From contig JANLHY010000633.1 of NCBI GenBank assembly GCA_024653795.1, positions 1 through 10,548 on the forward strand: DNA of 10,548 nucleotides, given 5' to 3'. Positions 5,195 to 10,548 of this stretch are shown here, piece after piece. The notes under the pieces are model-generated. The model did no database searches and was not told the origin of the DNA. It was given only the letters and a program-made list of their open reading frames with translations. Both the position numbers and the translations under genes were made by a program. Every line of letters starts with the position of its first letter. Positions within the stretch are counted from its first letter, which is position 1. This stretch comes from Candidatus Brocadiaceae bacterium (lineage in GTDB: Bacteria; Planctomycetota; Brocadiia; Brocadiales; Brocadiaceae).

Positions 5195-7219
5195 ATGAGC
5201 AAATTGTTTGATAAAATAAATATTGGTCAAATGACGTTGAAAAACAGGATAATCATGTCCGCCATGGACCTGGGGTTTACTTCTGACGGTACCATTAACG
5301 ACCGGATTATCAATTTTTATATTGAGCGGGCAAAGGGGGGGGTCGGTCTCATTGTTGTTGGTGGTTGTTATCCTGAAATAAACGGCAAGGTCTGGAAGAG
5401 CATTATAGGGCTGGACAAGGACGAGCTTATTCCAGGATTGAAGAGACTAACCGATGCCATCCATCTGCATAACGTTCGTGTGGCTGCTCAACTCCTTCAC
5501 GCTGGCAGAAGCGCCTCGTCTTTTTTCACAAAAATGCAACCAGTTGCGCCATCTGCAGTGGCATATAGAAGTATCAAAGAAGAACCCCATGCCCTGACAA
5601 TTCCGGAGATCAAAACGGTTATCGATAATTATGTCAGCGCCACACTCAGGGCAAAAAAGGCAGGTTTCGATGCCGTGGAGCTTCACGGTGGAATGGGATA
5701 TCTCATTAATCAATTCCTCTCAAAGGCCACCAACAAACGCAACGATGAATATGGTGGAAGCCTTGAAAATAGAGTCCGTTTTGCGCGGGAAATGATTCTT
5801 GCGATAAAGGAAACTGTTGGGAAGGATTATCCTATCATCTTTAGAATGTCAGGGGATGATTTTGTAGAGGAAGGACTCAAAATAAATGAAAGCGCTGAAA
5901 TTGCTAAAATATTGGAACAGGCGGGCGCTGACGCCTTTAACGTCTCTCCCGGCTGGCATGAAAGCAAGACCCCCATTATGTTGATGTCTATTCCAAGGAT
6001 GGCTTATGCATATCTTTCTGCGAAGGTTAAATCTCAGGCAACAGTTCCCGTAATTGCTTCGGTGCGGATAAACGATCTCAAATTGGCAGAAGAAATATTA
6101 GATAATGAACAGACAGACATGGTATCAATTGGAAGACCGTTGATCGTAGATCCTGAGTTGCCAAATAAATATAACAAAGGGCAACTCGATGATATCCGAA
6201 TGTGTATTGCCTGCAATCAGGGGTGTTTTGATTCCCTACTCAATTTTAAACCAGTCTCCTGTACTTATAATGCGATGGTGGGACATGAAGGTGAATATAA
6301 GATAACCAAAGCGGGTAAATCAAAAAAGATTGTGGTTGTGGGCGGCGGACCAGGCGGTATGGAGGCTGCTCGTGTCCTGGCATTGAGGGGGCACAATGTG
6401 ACGCTGTACGAAAAGAGTAATCAACTGGGTGGTCAATTACGATATGCCTTTATTCCACCGGGACGAGAAGAAATACAAAATATCATATCGTATCTGGAAA
6501 GACAAATTTCAAAGCTCAAAGTAAATATAAAAATGGGAAAAGAGGCAGATTTACAGACATTAGAGGAAGAACACCCTGATACAGTAATCGTAGCTACAGG
6601 TGGACGTCCAATAATGCTCAATCTCCCCGGAATAAAAGGAGAAAATGTTTATATTGCCAGTAGTGTGTTGGAAGGGAAAGTAACGACAGGGAAGGACGTT
6701 GTCATCATTGGCGGTGGAACGGTTGGGTGTGAGGTGGCATTGTATGTGGCCAAACAGGGGGCAATGAGGCCGGAGGTTGCCTGCTTTCTCCTTAAACATA
6801 AAGTGCTTGACGCCAAAGATATTGTTGAATATATCTCGAAGGGAAACAGGAATATCACCCTGCTGGAAATGAAAAGAAAGGTTGGGGGAGGATTTGGCTT
6901 TTCCACACGATGGGTTATCCTCAATGAACTAAAAGATGCAGGGATAAAAGAAATAACGGAAGTAAAGGTAAAAAAAATATTCAATAACCACAGCGAAAAC
7001 GGGCAAATAAATAGGGGGGTGGTGTATGAAAAAGACGGTCAGGAGCAATTTATCAAGGCAGATACCGTTATCATCGCCGTGGGATACAGCCCCGAAAACG
7101 AACTCCAGAAGCAGGTGGAAGGAAAATTTCCAGAGACGTACTTTATCGGTGATTGCGTCGGGGTGCGTACCGCCCTTGAAGCCATTCACGAAGGATTTCA
7201 AGTGGCATTGAAGATATAG
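5195..7219 (+). CDS. 2,4-dienoyl-CoA reductase-like NADH:flavin oxidoreductase (FMN/4Fe-4S/FAD)
   Basis: The 674-aa protein matches the length and order of E. coli FadH-type reductases (about 672 aa). Residues 1-330 form an Old Yellow Enzyme TIM barrel for FMN, with Tyr169 in GYLINQFL and His255 in GWHE at the positions of FadH Tyr166 and His252. Cys337, Cys340, Cys344 and Cys356 (C-x2-C-x3-C-x11-C) hold a 4Fe-4S cluster. An FAD motif GGGPGG lies at 383-388 and an NAD(P) motif GGGTVG at 506-511. Electrons should pass from NAD(P)H through FAD, the cluster and FMN to an enoyl or dienoyl substrate in the cytosol. It is followed 15 nt later by a crotonase, which supports an acyl-CoA substrate. 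Related bile-acid (BaiCD) or trimethylamine-type enzymes share the architecture, so the substrate is inferred. No clear Shine-Dalgarno site precedes 5195, but the family N-terminus (LFDKINIGQMTLKNRI) fixes the start. A consensus promoter lies at 4964-4992. Confidence 0.9.
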   Translation: MSKLFDKINIGQMTLKNRIIMSAMDLGFTSDGTINDRIINFYIERAKGGVGLIVVGGCYPEINGKVWKSIIGLDKDELIPGLKRLTDAIHLHNVRVAAQLLHAGRSASSFFTKMQPVAPSAVAYRSIKEEPHALTIPEIKTVIDNYVSATLRAKKAGFDAVELHGGMGYLINQFLSKATNKRNDEYGGSLENRVRFAREMILAIKETVGKDYPIIFRMSGDDFVEEGLKINESAEIAKILEQAGADAFNVSPGWHESKTPIMLMSIPRMAYAYLSAKVKSQATVPVIASVRINDLKLAEEILDNEQTDMVSIGRPLIVDPELPNKYNKGQLDDIRMCIACNQGCFDSLLNFKPVSCTYNAMVGHEGEYKITKAGKSKKIVVVGGGPGGMEAARVLALRGHNVTLYEKSNQLGGQLRYAFIPPGREEIQNIISYLERQISKLKVNIKMGKEADLQTLEEEHPDTVIVATGGRPIMLNLPGIKGENVYIASSVLEGKVTTGKDVVIIGGGTVGCEVALYVAKQGAMRPEVACFLLKHKVLDAKDIVEYISKGNRNITLLEMKRKVGGGFGFSTRWVILNELKDAGIKEITEVKVKKIFNNHSENGQINRGVVYEKDGQEQFIKADTVIIAVGYSPENELQKQVEGKFPETYFIGDCVGVRTALEAIHEGFQVALKI

Positions 7220-7234
7220 ATTTGGTTTTGAACG

Positions 7235-8059
7235 ATGAAAGACATCCGCATGAATCGTGGTGATAACTCAGGTTATAACCACATCGAATTTGAAGAAATT
7301 TCTGGAGATAATGGCAAGGCAGTCGGCGTTATCTACATGAAAAAACCGCCTCGAAACTCCATTGGTTCATGGCTTCTTGACGCCATCTACGATAAAATGG
7401 ATCAGTACGAGGGCAATGATAAAATTGGCGCTATTATTATCGCCAGCAAGCTTAGGGGCGTATTCAGCGACGGCGCCGACCGCGATGAACTCTTCGGCTC
7501 GTGGATATCAGGTCTGGTGGCCGAAAAAAATTATGAACGATTCCACCGTGCCCATGAGATGTTCGTAGAAATCGAAAATTGTAAAATACCAGTAATTGCT
7601 GCCATTAATGGAGTCGCTATTGGCGCAGGTCTGGAGCTTGCCATGCTGTGTGACCTGCGTATTGCATCCGAACTTTCCTTCTTTAGCCTTCCGGAGGCAA
7701 AATCAGAACTCAGCATTATTCCCGGTCTAGGTGGCACTCAGAGGCTGCCTCGTTATATCGGCGCTGCCCGCGCCAAGGAAATGCTCTTCCTGGGCAAGAT
7801 GATCCGCGCCGAGACGGCATTGGAGTGGGGCCTTATCAACCAAATTTCACCACATAAAGAAGTATTAAATCAGGCCATTGACACGGCAAAGACTTTATTG
7901 GAACGGGATGCAGGGGCGCTCAAGGAAATGAAGAAGTGTATCAATTATGCCGTAGAAAACGACATTTTGAAGGGTATCGAATACGAAGTTGGCCTTTTTG
8001 CTGAGATGATGCGATTAAAACTGGTAAGGAAGGCATCAGACCAACAAAACATTTTCTAA
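7235..8059 (+). CDS. Enoyl-CoA hydratase/isomerase family protein (crotonase)
   Basis: This 274-aa crotonase-fold protein carries the CoA/oxyanion motif GVFSDGAD (residues 75-82), the second oxyanion segment INGVAIGAG, and both catalytic acids of true hydratases: Glu134 in GAGLELA and Glu154 in SLPEAK, 20 residues apart as in rat enoyl-CoA hydratase Glu144/Glu164. IPGLGGTQRLPR follows. It should hydrate a trans-2-enoyl-CoA to 3-hydroxyacyl-CoA, probably soluble in the cytosol. The segment between Glu154 and IPG is two residues longer than usual (AKSELSI). Only 15 nt separate it from the upstream reductase, so the two are likely co-transcribed; reduction of a dienoyl-CoA followed by isomerisation or hydration is a sensible pair. 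A second Met at 7250 could be the true start, since neither has a good ribosome site. The C-terminus is about 10 residues before a convergent gene. Family call firm; exact substrate unknown. Confidence 0.9.
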   Translation: MKDIRMNRGDNSGYNHIEFEEISGDNGKAVGVIYMKKPPRNSIGSWLLDAIYDKMDQYEGNDKIGAIIIASKLRGVFSDGADRDELFGSWISGLVAEKNYERFHRAHEMFVEIENCKIPVIAAINGVAIGAGLELAMLCDLRIASELSFFSLPEAKSELSIIPGLGGTQRLPRYIGAARAKEMLFLGKMIRAETALEWGLINQISPHKEVLNQAIDTAKTLLERDAGALKEMKKCINYAVENDILKGIEYEVGLFAEMMRLKLVRKASDQQNIF

Positions 8060-8070
8060 TGCGTGGAATA

Positions 8071-8754
8071 TCAGTTCTTAAGTTTCATGCATATCTGACT
8101 TACACCCAACTCAGTCATAATATAGTCTAAATTCGCCCTGATAAAAATAATACTCCCAATCATTTCGAGCAACTCCTCAAGAGGTTCAAATACCCTGTAA
8201 TTGAAATCTGGACTCTTATAAATATATTTGTAAAAACCCTCTACTAATTCAATACCCATAGCGCCCATGACAAAAATAAACCCTGATATTATAAATAGAT
8301 TTCTTGTACGGGCTGGCAGTTGTAATAGGAACTTAATATATACGATCATAAATATTATCAATCCGATACCAAACGGAATCTTCCACGGAAACCAGAGCAT
8401 TCCATCTTTATCAAATACCCTCTCCAGTGCATTCCCTATGGTCTCATGTATAGATGAGAATTCATCCATGGCTAAAAATAGAAAAATGACAGAGAGCCAG
8501 AACCAATAATTCTTGTCCTGCTCATTCCTCTCTCTTCTTACAGACCATATAAATGCGAGCAGTAACGAGCTATAGAAAAGCAATAATGTCGAAAACATTG
8601 TCGGTATATTCCCCTCTTTGCCGAGGTCAAACAATGCAATATCATTCCCAAACGTATGTTCGAACAGGACACTCACATAGTGAGCACTTATGAGGATAAA
8701 AGTTATCACTAAAAACACCGTGGTCTGTTTTCTGTTATTAAGATTAAACTCCAT
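8071..8754 (-). CDS. Polytopic membrane protein of unknown function
   Basis: The 227-aa product has about six hydrophobic helices (roughly residues 12-32, 51-70, 83-97, 122-145, 152-172 and 196-208) and no signal peptide, so it is an inner-membrane protein. Polar residues sit at helix ends: DEFSSIHE (Asp97, Glu98, His103, Glu104) after the third helix, GIELVEG (Glu169, Glu172) after the fifth, and EELLEM (Glu193, Glu194, Glu197) leading into the sixth. I recall LxxDExxxIHE in various uncharacterised multi-spanning bacterial proteins; a conserved acid/His set could bind a metal, but this is conjecture. An AGGGGG run (minus strand, 8759-8764) 4 nt before the ATG supports the start. The gene converges on the crotonase gene with 11 nt between their stops, with no visible terminator. 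A GC-rich hairpin lies in its leader. No family name can be given. Confidence 0.75.
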   Translation of the reverse strand: MEFNLNNRKQTTVFLVITFILISAHYVSVLFEHTFGNDIALFDLGKEGNIPTMFSTLLLFYSSLLLAFIWSVRRERNEQDKNYWFWLSVIFLFLAMDEFSSIHETIGNALERVFDKDGMLWFPWKIPFGIGLIIFMIVYIKFLLQLPARTRNLFIISGFIFVMGAMGIELVEGFYKYIYKSPDFNYRVFEPLEELLEMIGSIIFIRANLDYIMTELGVSQICMKLKN

Positions 8755-8780
8755 ATGTCCCCCTATTGACGCTGCATAGC

Positions 8781-8793
8781 GCGGCGTAGCCGC
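8781..8793 (-). repeat. GC-rich hairpin (5-bp stem) in the membrane-protein leader
   Basis: Read on the minus strand, GCGGC-TAC-GCCGC forms a perfect stem with a 3-nt loop, flanked by GTT and GC exactly as in the hairpin at 93-107. It ends 26 nt before the ATG at 8754. Two copies in the same position relative to a start codon suggest one dispersed element family. Confidence 0.5.
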
Positions 8794-8863
8794 AACTAAA
8801 AAGAGTTATTCGGCGCTGAATAATAATACTTTTACAAGGTAATATTATATTAAGCTCATCCAA

Positions 8864-8891
8864 ATTATACCCCTTTTTATCGCATCTGCAA
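8864..8891 (-). promoter_or_regulatory. Possible sigma70 promoter for the membrane protein gene
   Basis: On the minus strand TATAAT (8864-8869) is a perfect -10 box and TTGCAG (8886-8891) a poor -35, with a 16-nt spacer. Transcription would begin near 8857 and give a leader of about 100 nt containing the hairpin at 8781-8793. The region is AT-rich, so chance matches are likely. Confidence 0.3.
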
Positions 8892-8980
8892 CCTTATTAT
8901 CCGTATCTCAGTAGGGTCCGGTTAATTTAAAATTCTCAAACTTTTGAATATTAAAAATTTAAATTATTTTGAATAGCAAT

Positions 8981-9094
8981 ATGATATTATGTAAAATAAT
9001 TACAAAGGGTATAAAAAAGAAGGTTAATGGCGAGATTATTATCAACAGGGAATTAGGCATCGGAAATGTGACTGTCGGCTACGGAGGCGACTGA
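8981..9094 (+). other. 37-codon ORF of unknown origin
   Basis: An ATG at 8981 opens a frame MILCKIITKGIKKKVNGEI... ending NVTVGYGGD at the TGA 9092-9094. Its second half (NGEIIINRELGIGNVTVG) reads like folded-protein sequence rather than random DNA, while no ribosome site precedes it. It could be the last piece of a deleted gene or a small protein. I recognise no family. Confidence 0.25.
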
Positions 9095-9109
9095 AGTGGA
9101 TAGCAGTAA

Positions 9110-9126
9110 GCCGATAGTTTATCGGC
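9110..9126 (+). promoter_or_regulatory. Perfect 7-bp hairpin just before the acyltransferase start codon
   Basis: GCCGATA (9110-9116) and TATCGGC (9120-9126) pair around the loop GTT. The stem ends 13 nt before the ATG at 9140, so in an mRNA it would occupy the space where a ribosome site is expected; the only good GGAGG-like run (near 9083) lies further upstream. It may affect translation or may be a repeat palindrome. Confidence 0.45.
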
Positions 9127-9139
9127 ATGAGACACAGCT

Positions 9140-10144
9140 ATGTCAGATTTGAACGTACGATTTTTAAACAAGGGCGAATATGAACGGTGGGACAGTATTG
9201 TCGCGGCGCTCCCTTCCGCGTCCATCTTTGACGAGTCGAAATGGCTTGCTGCCGTTGCCGACGTGATGGGATGTGATATAAGAATAGCTGGCGTATTCGA
9301 AAAGGACCGCTTGATAGGCGGGGTGCCTTTGAACATATCTAATAAATTCGGTATGCCGACTGCCACAGGAAGCCCTTTAACTCCTACAAACTCCTGTATA
9401 GCAGAGCCTTCAGGTACCATATATGCATCAAGGGCGACCAATTATCTGCTGAAGATAACTGATGCTGTAGGTCGGTTCCTGCAGTCAAATTATGATTATG
9501 CTGTAGTTACAAACCACCCTTTTATAAGCGACATAAGGTCTTTTAACTGGCTTGGCTGGAGTACACAGGTGCTCTATACCTATCATATTGACCTTGCGAA
9601 GGCAGATTTTTCGGCGCTTACCCCAAAAATAAGAAAAATTATAAGAAAAGCAGAAAAATCAGGGGTTATTATCGAGAGGTCCGATGACTTTTCTGTAGCC
9701 CATGACTTGCTTGCAATGACCTTCCGGAGAAAAGGCGTAAGTCTGCCCTTAAGCAGTTGGCCGTTGTCGCAGATTTGTTTGCGGTGCGCTGATAATGCAG
9801 TCCTGTTTGTGGCAAAGACCCATGACGGCAAAGCAATCGCCTTTAATATATGGATTGTGGACTTTAAACGCAGGGTGGCATATGCCCTGTTTTCGGGTTT
9901 TGATTATGCATATCAGGACACAGAAGCCACTTCTCTTAGGAAGTGGAGGTGCATCGAATACTTTAAATCAAATGGGTTTGCAATATTGGACCTTGTTGGC
10001 GCAGAAAACAAATCGATAGCCGACTTTAAGGCAGGCTTTGAAGGGGATCTTGTGCCATACTATCAGGTTTCAAAGGCAAGCATGAGATACAGGATATTAA
10101 ACCAGCTTTCACGCCTCAAGCCTTTCCGTCTGTTCTTAAGATAG
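9140..10144 (+). CDS. FemAB/GNAT-like acyltransferase
   Basis: The 334-aa protein resembles the FemAB-type (Acetyltransf_6) double-GNAT family: an N-terminal half with FDESKWLAAVADVMG and GVFEKDRLIGGVPL, the basic turn TPKIRKIIRKAEKSG (residues 161-175) typical of the second domain, a GKAIAFNIWIVD strand, and the closing DLVGAENKSIADFKAGFEGD...YYQVSKA. Relatives transfer amino acids or acyl groups to peptidoglycan precursors or exopolysaccharide, acting at the cytosolic face of the membrane. No signal peptide or transmembrane helix is visible. An in-frame TGA at 9128-9130 means 9140 is the first possible ATG. No Shine-Dalgarno site is visible close to it; a hairpin occupies 9110-9126. The gene is alone on its strand here, without exosortase or glycosyltransferase neighbours in the window, so the substrate stays open. 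Family confidence is moderate, exact role low. Confidence 0.75.
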   Translation: MSDLNVRFLNKGEYERWDSIVAALPSASIFDESKWLAAVADVMGCDIRIAGVFEKDRLIGGVPLNISNKFGMPTATGSPLTPTNSCIAEPSGTIYASRATNYLLKITDAVGRFLQSNYDYAVVTNHPFISDIRSFNWLGWSTQVLYTYHIDLAKADFSALTPKIRKIIRKAEKSGVIIERSDDFSVAHDLLAMTFRRKGVSLPLSSWPLSQICLRCADNAVLFVAKTHDGKAIAFNIWIVDFKRRVAYALFSGFDYAYQDTEATSLRKWRCIEYFKSNGFAILDLVGAENKSIADFKAGFEGDLVPYYQVSKASMRYRILNQLSRLKPFRLFLR

Positions 10145-10219
10145 GATGCCTTCGGCAGCAACTTTTAAGCTACCCCCTCTATAGTAAAGGCAATAAGTAA
10201 GTAGACATAAAAATATAAG
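10145..10219. other. Spacer after the acyltransferase gene with a weak hairpin
   Basis: TGCC (10147-10150) and GGCA (10154-10157) form only a 4-bp stem with a 3-nt loop, and ACTTTTAAGC follows a few bases later. This is too weak to call a terminator. The rest is AT-rich and empty. Confidence 0.3.
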
Positions 10220-10254
10220 ACTTGTCATTCCCGCATGCTTTTAGCGGGAATCCA
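10220..10254. repeat. REP-like palindrome (ATTCCCGC...GCGGGAAT)
   Basis: ATTCCCGC (10227-10234) and GCGGGAAT (10244-10251) are perfect 8-bp arms around a 9-nt loop, flanked by GTC and CCAG. The form GTCATTCCCGC...GCGGGAATCCAG is a widespread intergenic repeat in many bacterial genomes and is often found with RAYT transposases. Here it lies 60 nt ahead of a GIY-YIG nuclease gene. Confidence 0.75.
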
Positions 10255-10255
10255 G

Positions 10256-10303
10256 ACTTGTCCTCGACTTCGATCGGGGACTTGTCCTCAACTTGACTGG
10301 AGA
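10256..10303 (+). repeat. Two tandem copies of an ACTTGTCCTC repeat (24-bp period)
   Basis: ACTTGTCCTC occurs at 10256-10265 and again at 10280-10289, exactly 24 bp apart. In the first copy TCCTCG can pair with the later CGGGGA (one G-T pair). A third copy occurs at 10521-10530 inside the GIY-YIG frame. GACTTGTC also begins the REP-like palindrome at 10219, so the units seem to be chained. The second copy supplies the GGAG (10299-10302) that serves as the next gene's ribosome site. Confidence 0.55.
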
Positions 10304-10310
10304 ATGGCTT

Positions 10311-10548
10311 ATGTTTAATAAATATTTTGTATATATTTTGACAAGTAAGCGGAATAGGACGTTGTATATTGGAGTGACCAATAACTTGGAAAGGCGCGTG
10401 TATGAACATAAAAACAACATTGTTAAGGGTTTTACTTCAAAATATAGTATCCATCAACTTGTGTATTATGAAGAGACAAATGACATCTATGCGGCTCTTC
10501 AAAGAGAAAAGCAATTAAAAACTTGTCCTCATGAAAATGGGGAAATGG
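10311..10548 (+). CDS. GIY-YIG nuclease superfamily protein (UPF0213-like), partial at window end
   Basis: The visible 79 codons carry the small GIY-YIG fold of the YhbQ/UPF0213 type: FVYIL at residues 6-10, LYIGVT (18-23), Arg28/Arg29 in NLERRVYEH, KYSIHQLVYYEETNDIYAA, and REKQLK (65-70) with Glu66. Proteins of this group are usually 80-100 aa and may cleave DNA; their biological role is little known. GGAG at 10299-10302, 8 nt before the ATG, supports the start. Family members normally continue REKQLKKW-(K/R)-x-WK after this helix. Here the text switches to TCPHENGEMG exactly where a third ACTTGTCCTC repeat begins (10521), so the C-terminus appears replaced by repeat-encoded sequence. The frame is still open at the window end, so the length and whether the protein works cannot be judged. 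Confidence 0.8.
   Translation, partial: MFNKYFVYILTSKRNRTLYIGVTNNLERRVYEHKNNIVKGFTSKYSIHQLVYYEETNDIYAALQREKQLKTCPHENGEM
10521..10543 (+). repeat. Third repeat copy forming a GAAA-loop hairpin inside the GIY-YIG frame
   Basis: ACTTGTCCTC restarts at 10521; TCCTCAT (10526-10532) pairs with ATGGGGA (10537-10543) with a single G-T pair, closing a GAAA tetraloop. The copy is inside the coding frame, right after the conserved REKQLK. Confidence 0.5.

Larger units (their letters stand above)
8755..9139. other. Divergent intergenic region (hairpins, AT-rich core, short ORF)
   Basis: This 385-bp gap separates the leftward membrane protein gene from the rightward acyltransferase gene. It holds a GC-rich hairpin (8781-8793), a near-palindrome TTCGGCGCTGAA (8809-8820), an AT-rich block with TAATATTATATTA, an AGGGTCCGGT...TTTTGAA string (8913-8948) resembling the DNA before the transposase stub, a 37-codon ORF (8981-9094) and a second hairpin (9110-9126). 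Promoters for both flanking genes should lie here; only a weak one for the minus strand can be proposed. Confidence 0.5.

Noticed and set aside
6649..6984. 111-codon minus-strand ORF inside the reductase gene
   Set aside because: It is antisense to the NAD-binding domain; the peptide is Ser/Thr/Pro-rich without any domain.
9079..9441. 120-codon minus-strand ORF over the start of the FemAB-like gene
   Set aside because: The plus-strand frame has family motifs over the same stretch; the antisense frame has none.
10147..10166. TGCC-TTC-GGCA followed by ACTTTT as a terminator after the FemAB-like gene
   Set aside because: The stem is only 4 bp and the T-run is short and displaced, so termination cannot be supported.
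10179..10409. 76-codon minus-strand ORF across the REP-like region
   Set aside because: It runs through palindromic repeats and the start of the GIY-YIG gene and shows no domain.

Overview
The window reads as a moderately AT-rich bacterial chromosome segment with protein genes on both strands and no rRNA, tRNA or CRISPR array that I can see. The mix is a type II ketosynthase-like protein, a FapA/DUF342 protein, a dienoyl-CoA reductase plus crotonase pair, and intergenic DNA littered with short degenerate repeats (TTACGAA-type 7-mers, GTTGCGGC...GCCGCGC hairpins, REP-like TTCCCGC...GCGGGAA palindromes, a transposase stub). To me this suggests an anammox planctomycete (Brocadiales) or a similar repeat-rich anaerobe. 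That is an inference from style and gene content, not a marker gene, and I hold it at roughly 50%.

Layout. 1-135: repeat-like leader with a GC-rich hairpin. 136-1371 (+): ketosynthase-fold protein that has lost the whole Cys-His-His triad and resembles a chain-length factor (KS-beta). 1372-1557: AT-rich spacer with a 7-bp hairpin. 1558-3216 (+): calcineurin-like metallophosphoesterase with an unrecognised C-terminal half, noticeably richer in AT. 3217-3509: a decayed area holding the first ~21 codons of a REP-associated tyrosine transposase and a 33-codon ORF. 3510-4901 (+): FapA-family protein. 4902-5194: a textbook sigma70 promoter, a 26-codon ORF starting at its predicted transcription start, then short tandem repeats and a nested hairpin. 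5195-7219 and 7235-8059 (+): two-gene operon of an FadH-like 2,4-dienoyl-CoA reductase and an enoyl-CoA hydratase. 8071-8754 (-): polytopic membrane protein, convergent with that operon. 8755-9139: divergent intergenic region. 9140-10144 (+): FemAB/GNAT-like acyltransferase. 10145-10310: REP-like palindrome and a 24-bp repeat. 10311-end (+): GIY-YIG nuclease-family gene, cut by the window edge and apparently altered at its C-terminus by another copy of the repeat.

How the genes relate. The dienoyl-CoA reductase and crotonase should act on consecutive unsaturated acyl-CoA intermediates. The inactive ketosynthase would need an active partner outside the window and belongs to fatty-acid or polyketide-type chain building. 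The FemAB-like protein, the FapA protein and the membrane protein are probably envelope or surface related, but nothing visible ties them into one pathway. I do not see a complete new system. The most unusual items are the triad-less ketosynthase, the perfect promoter in front of a truncated mini-ORF, the recurring small hairpins just ahead of start codons, and the REP-like repeats bracketing and entering the GIY-YIG gene.
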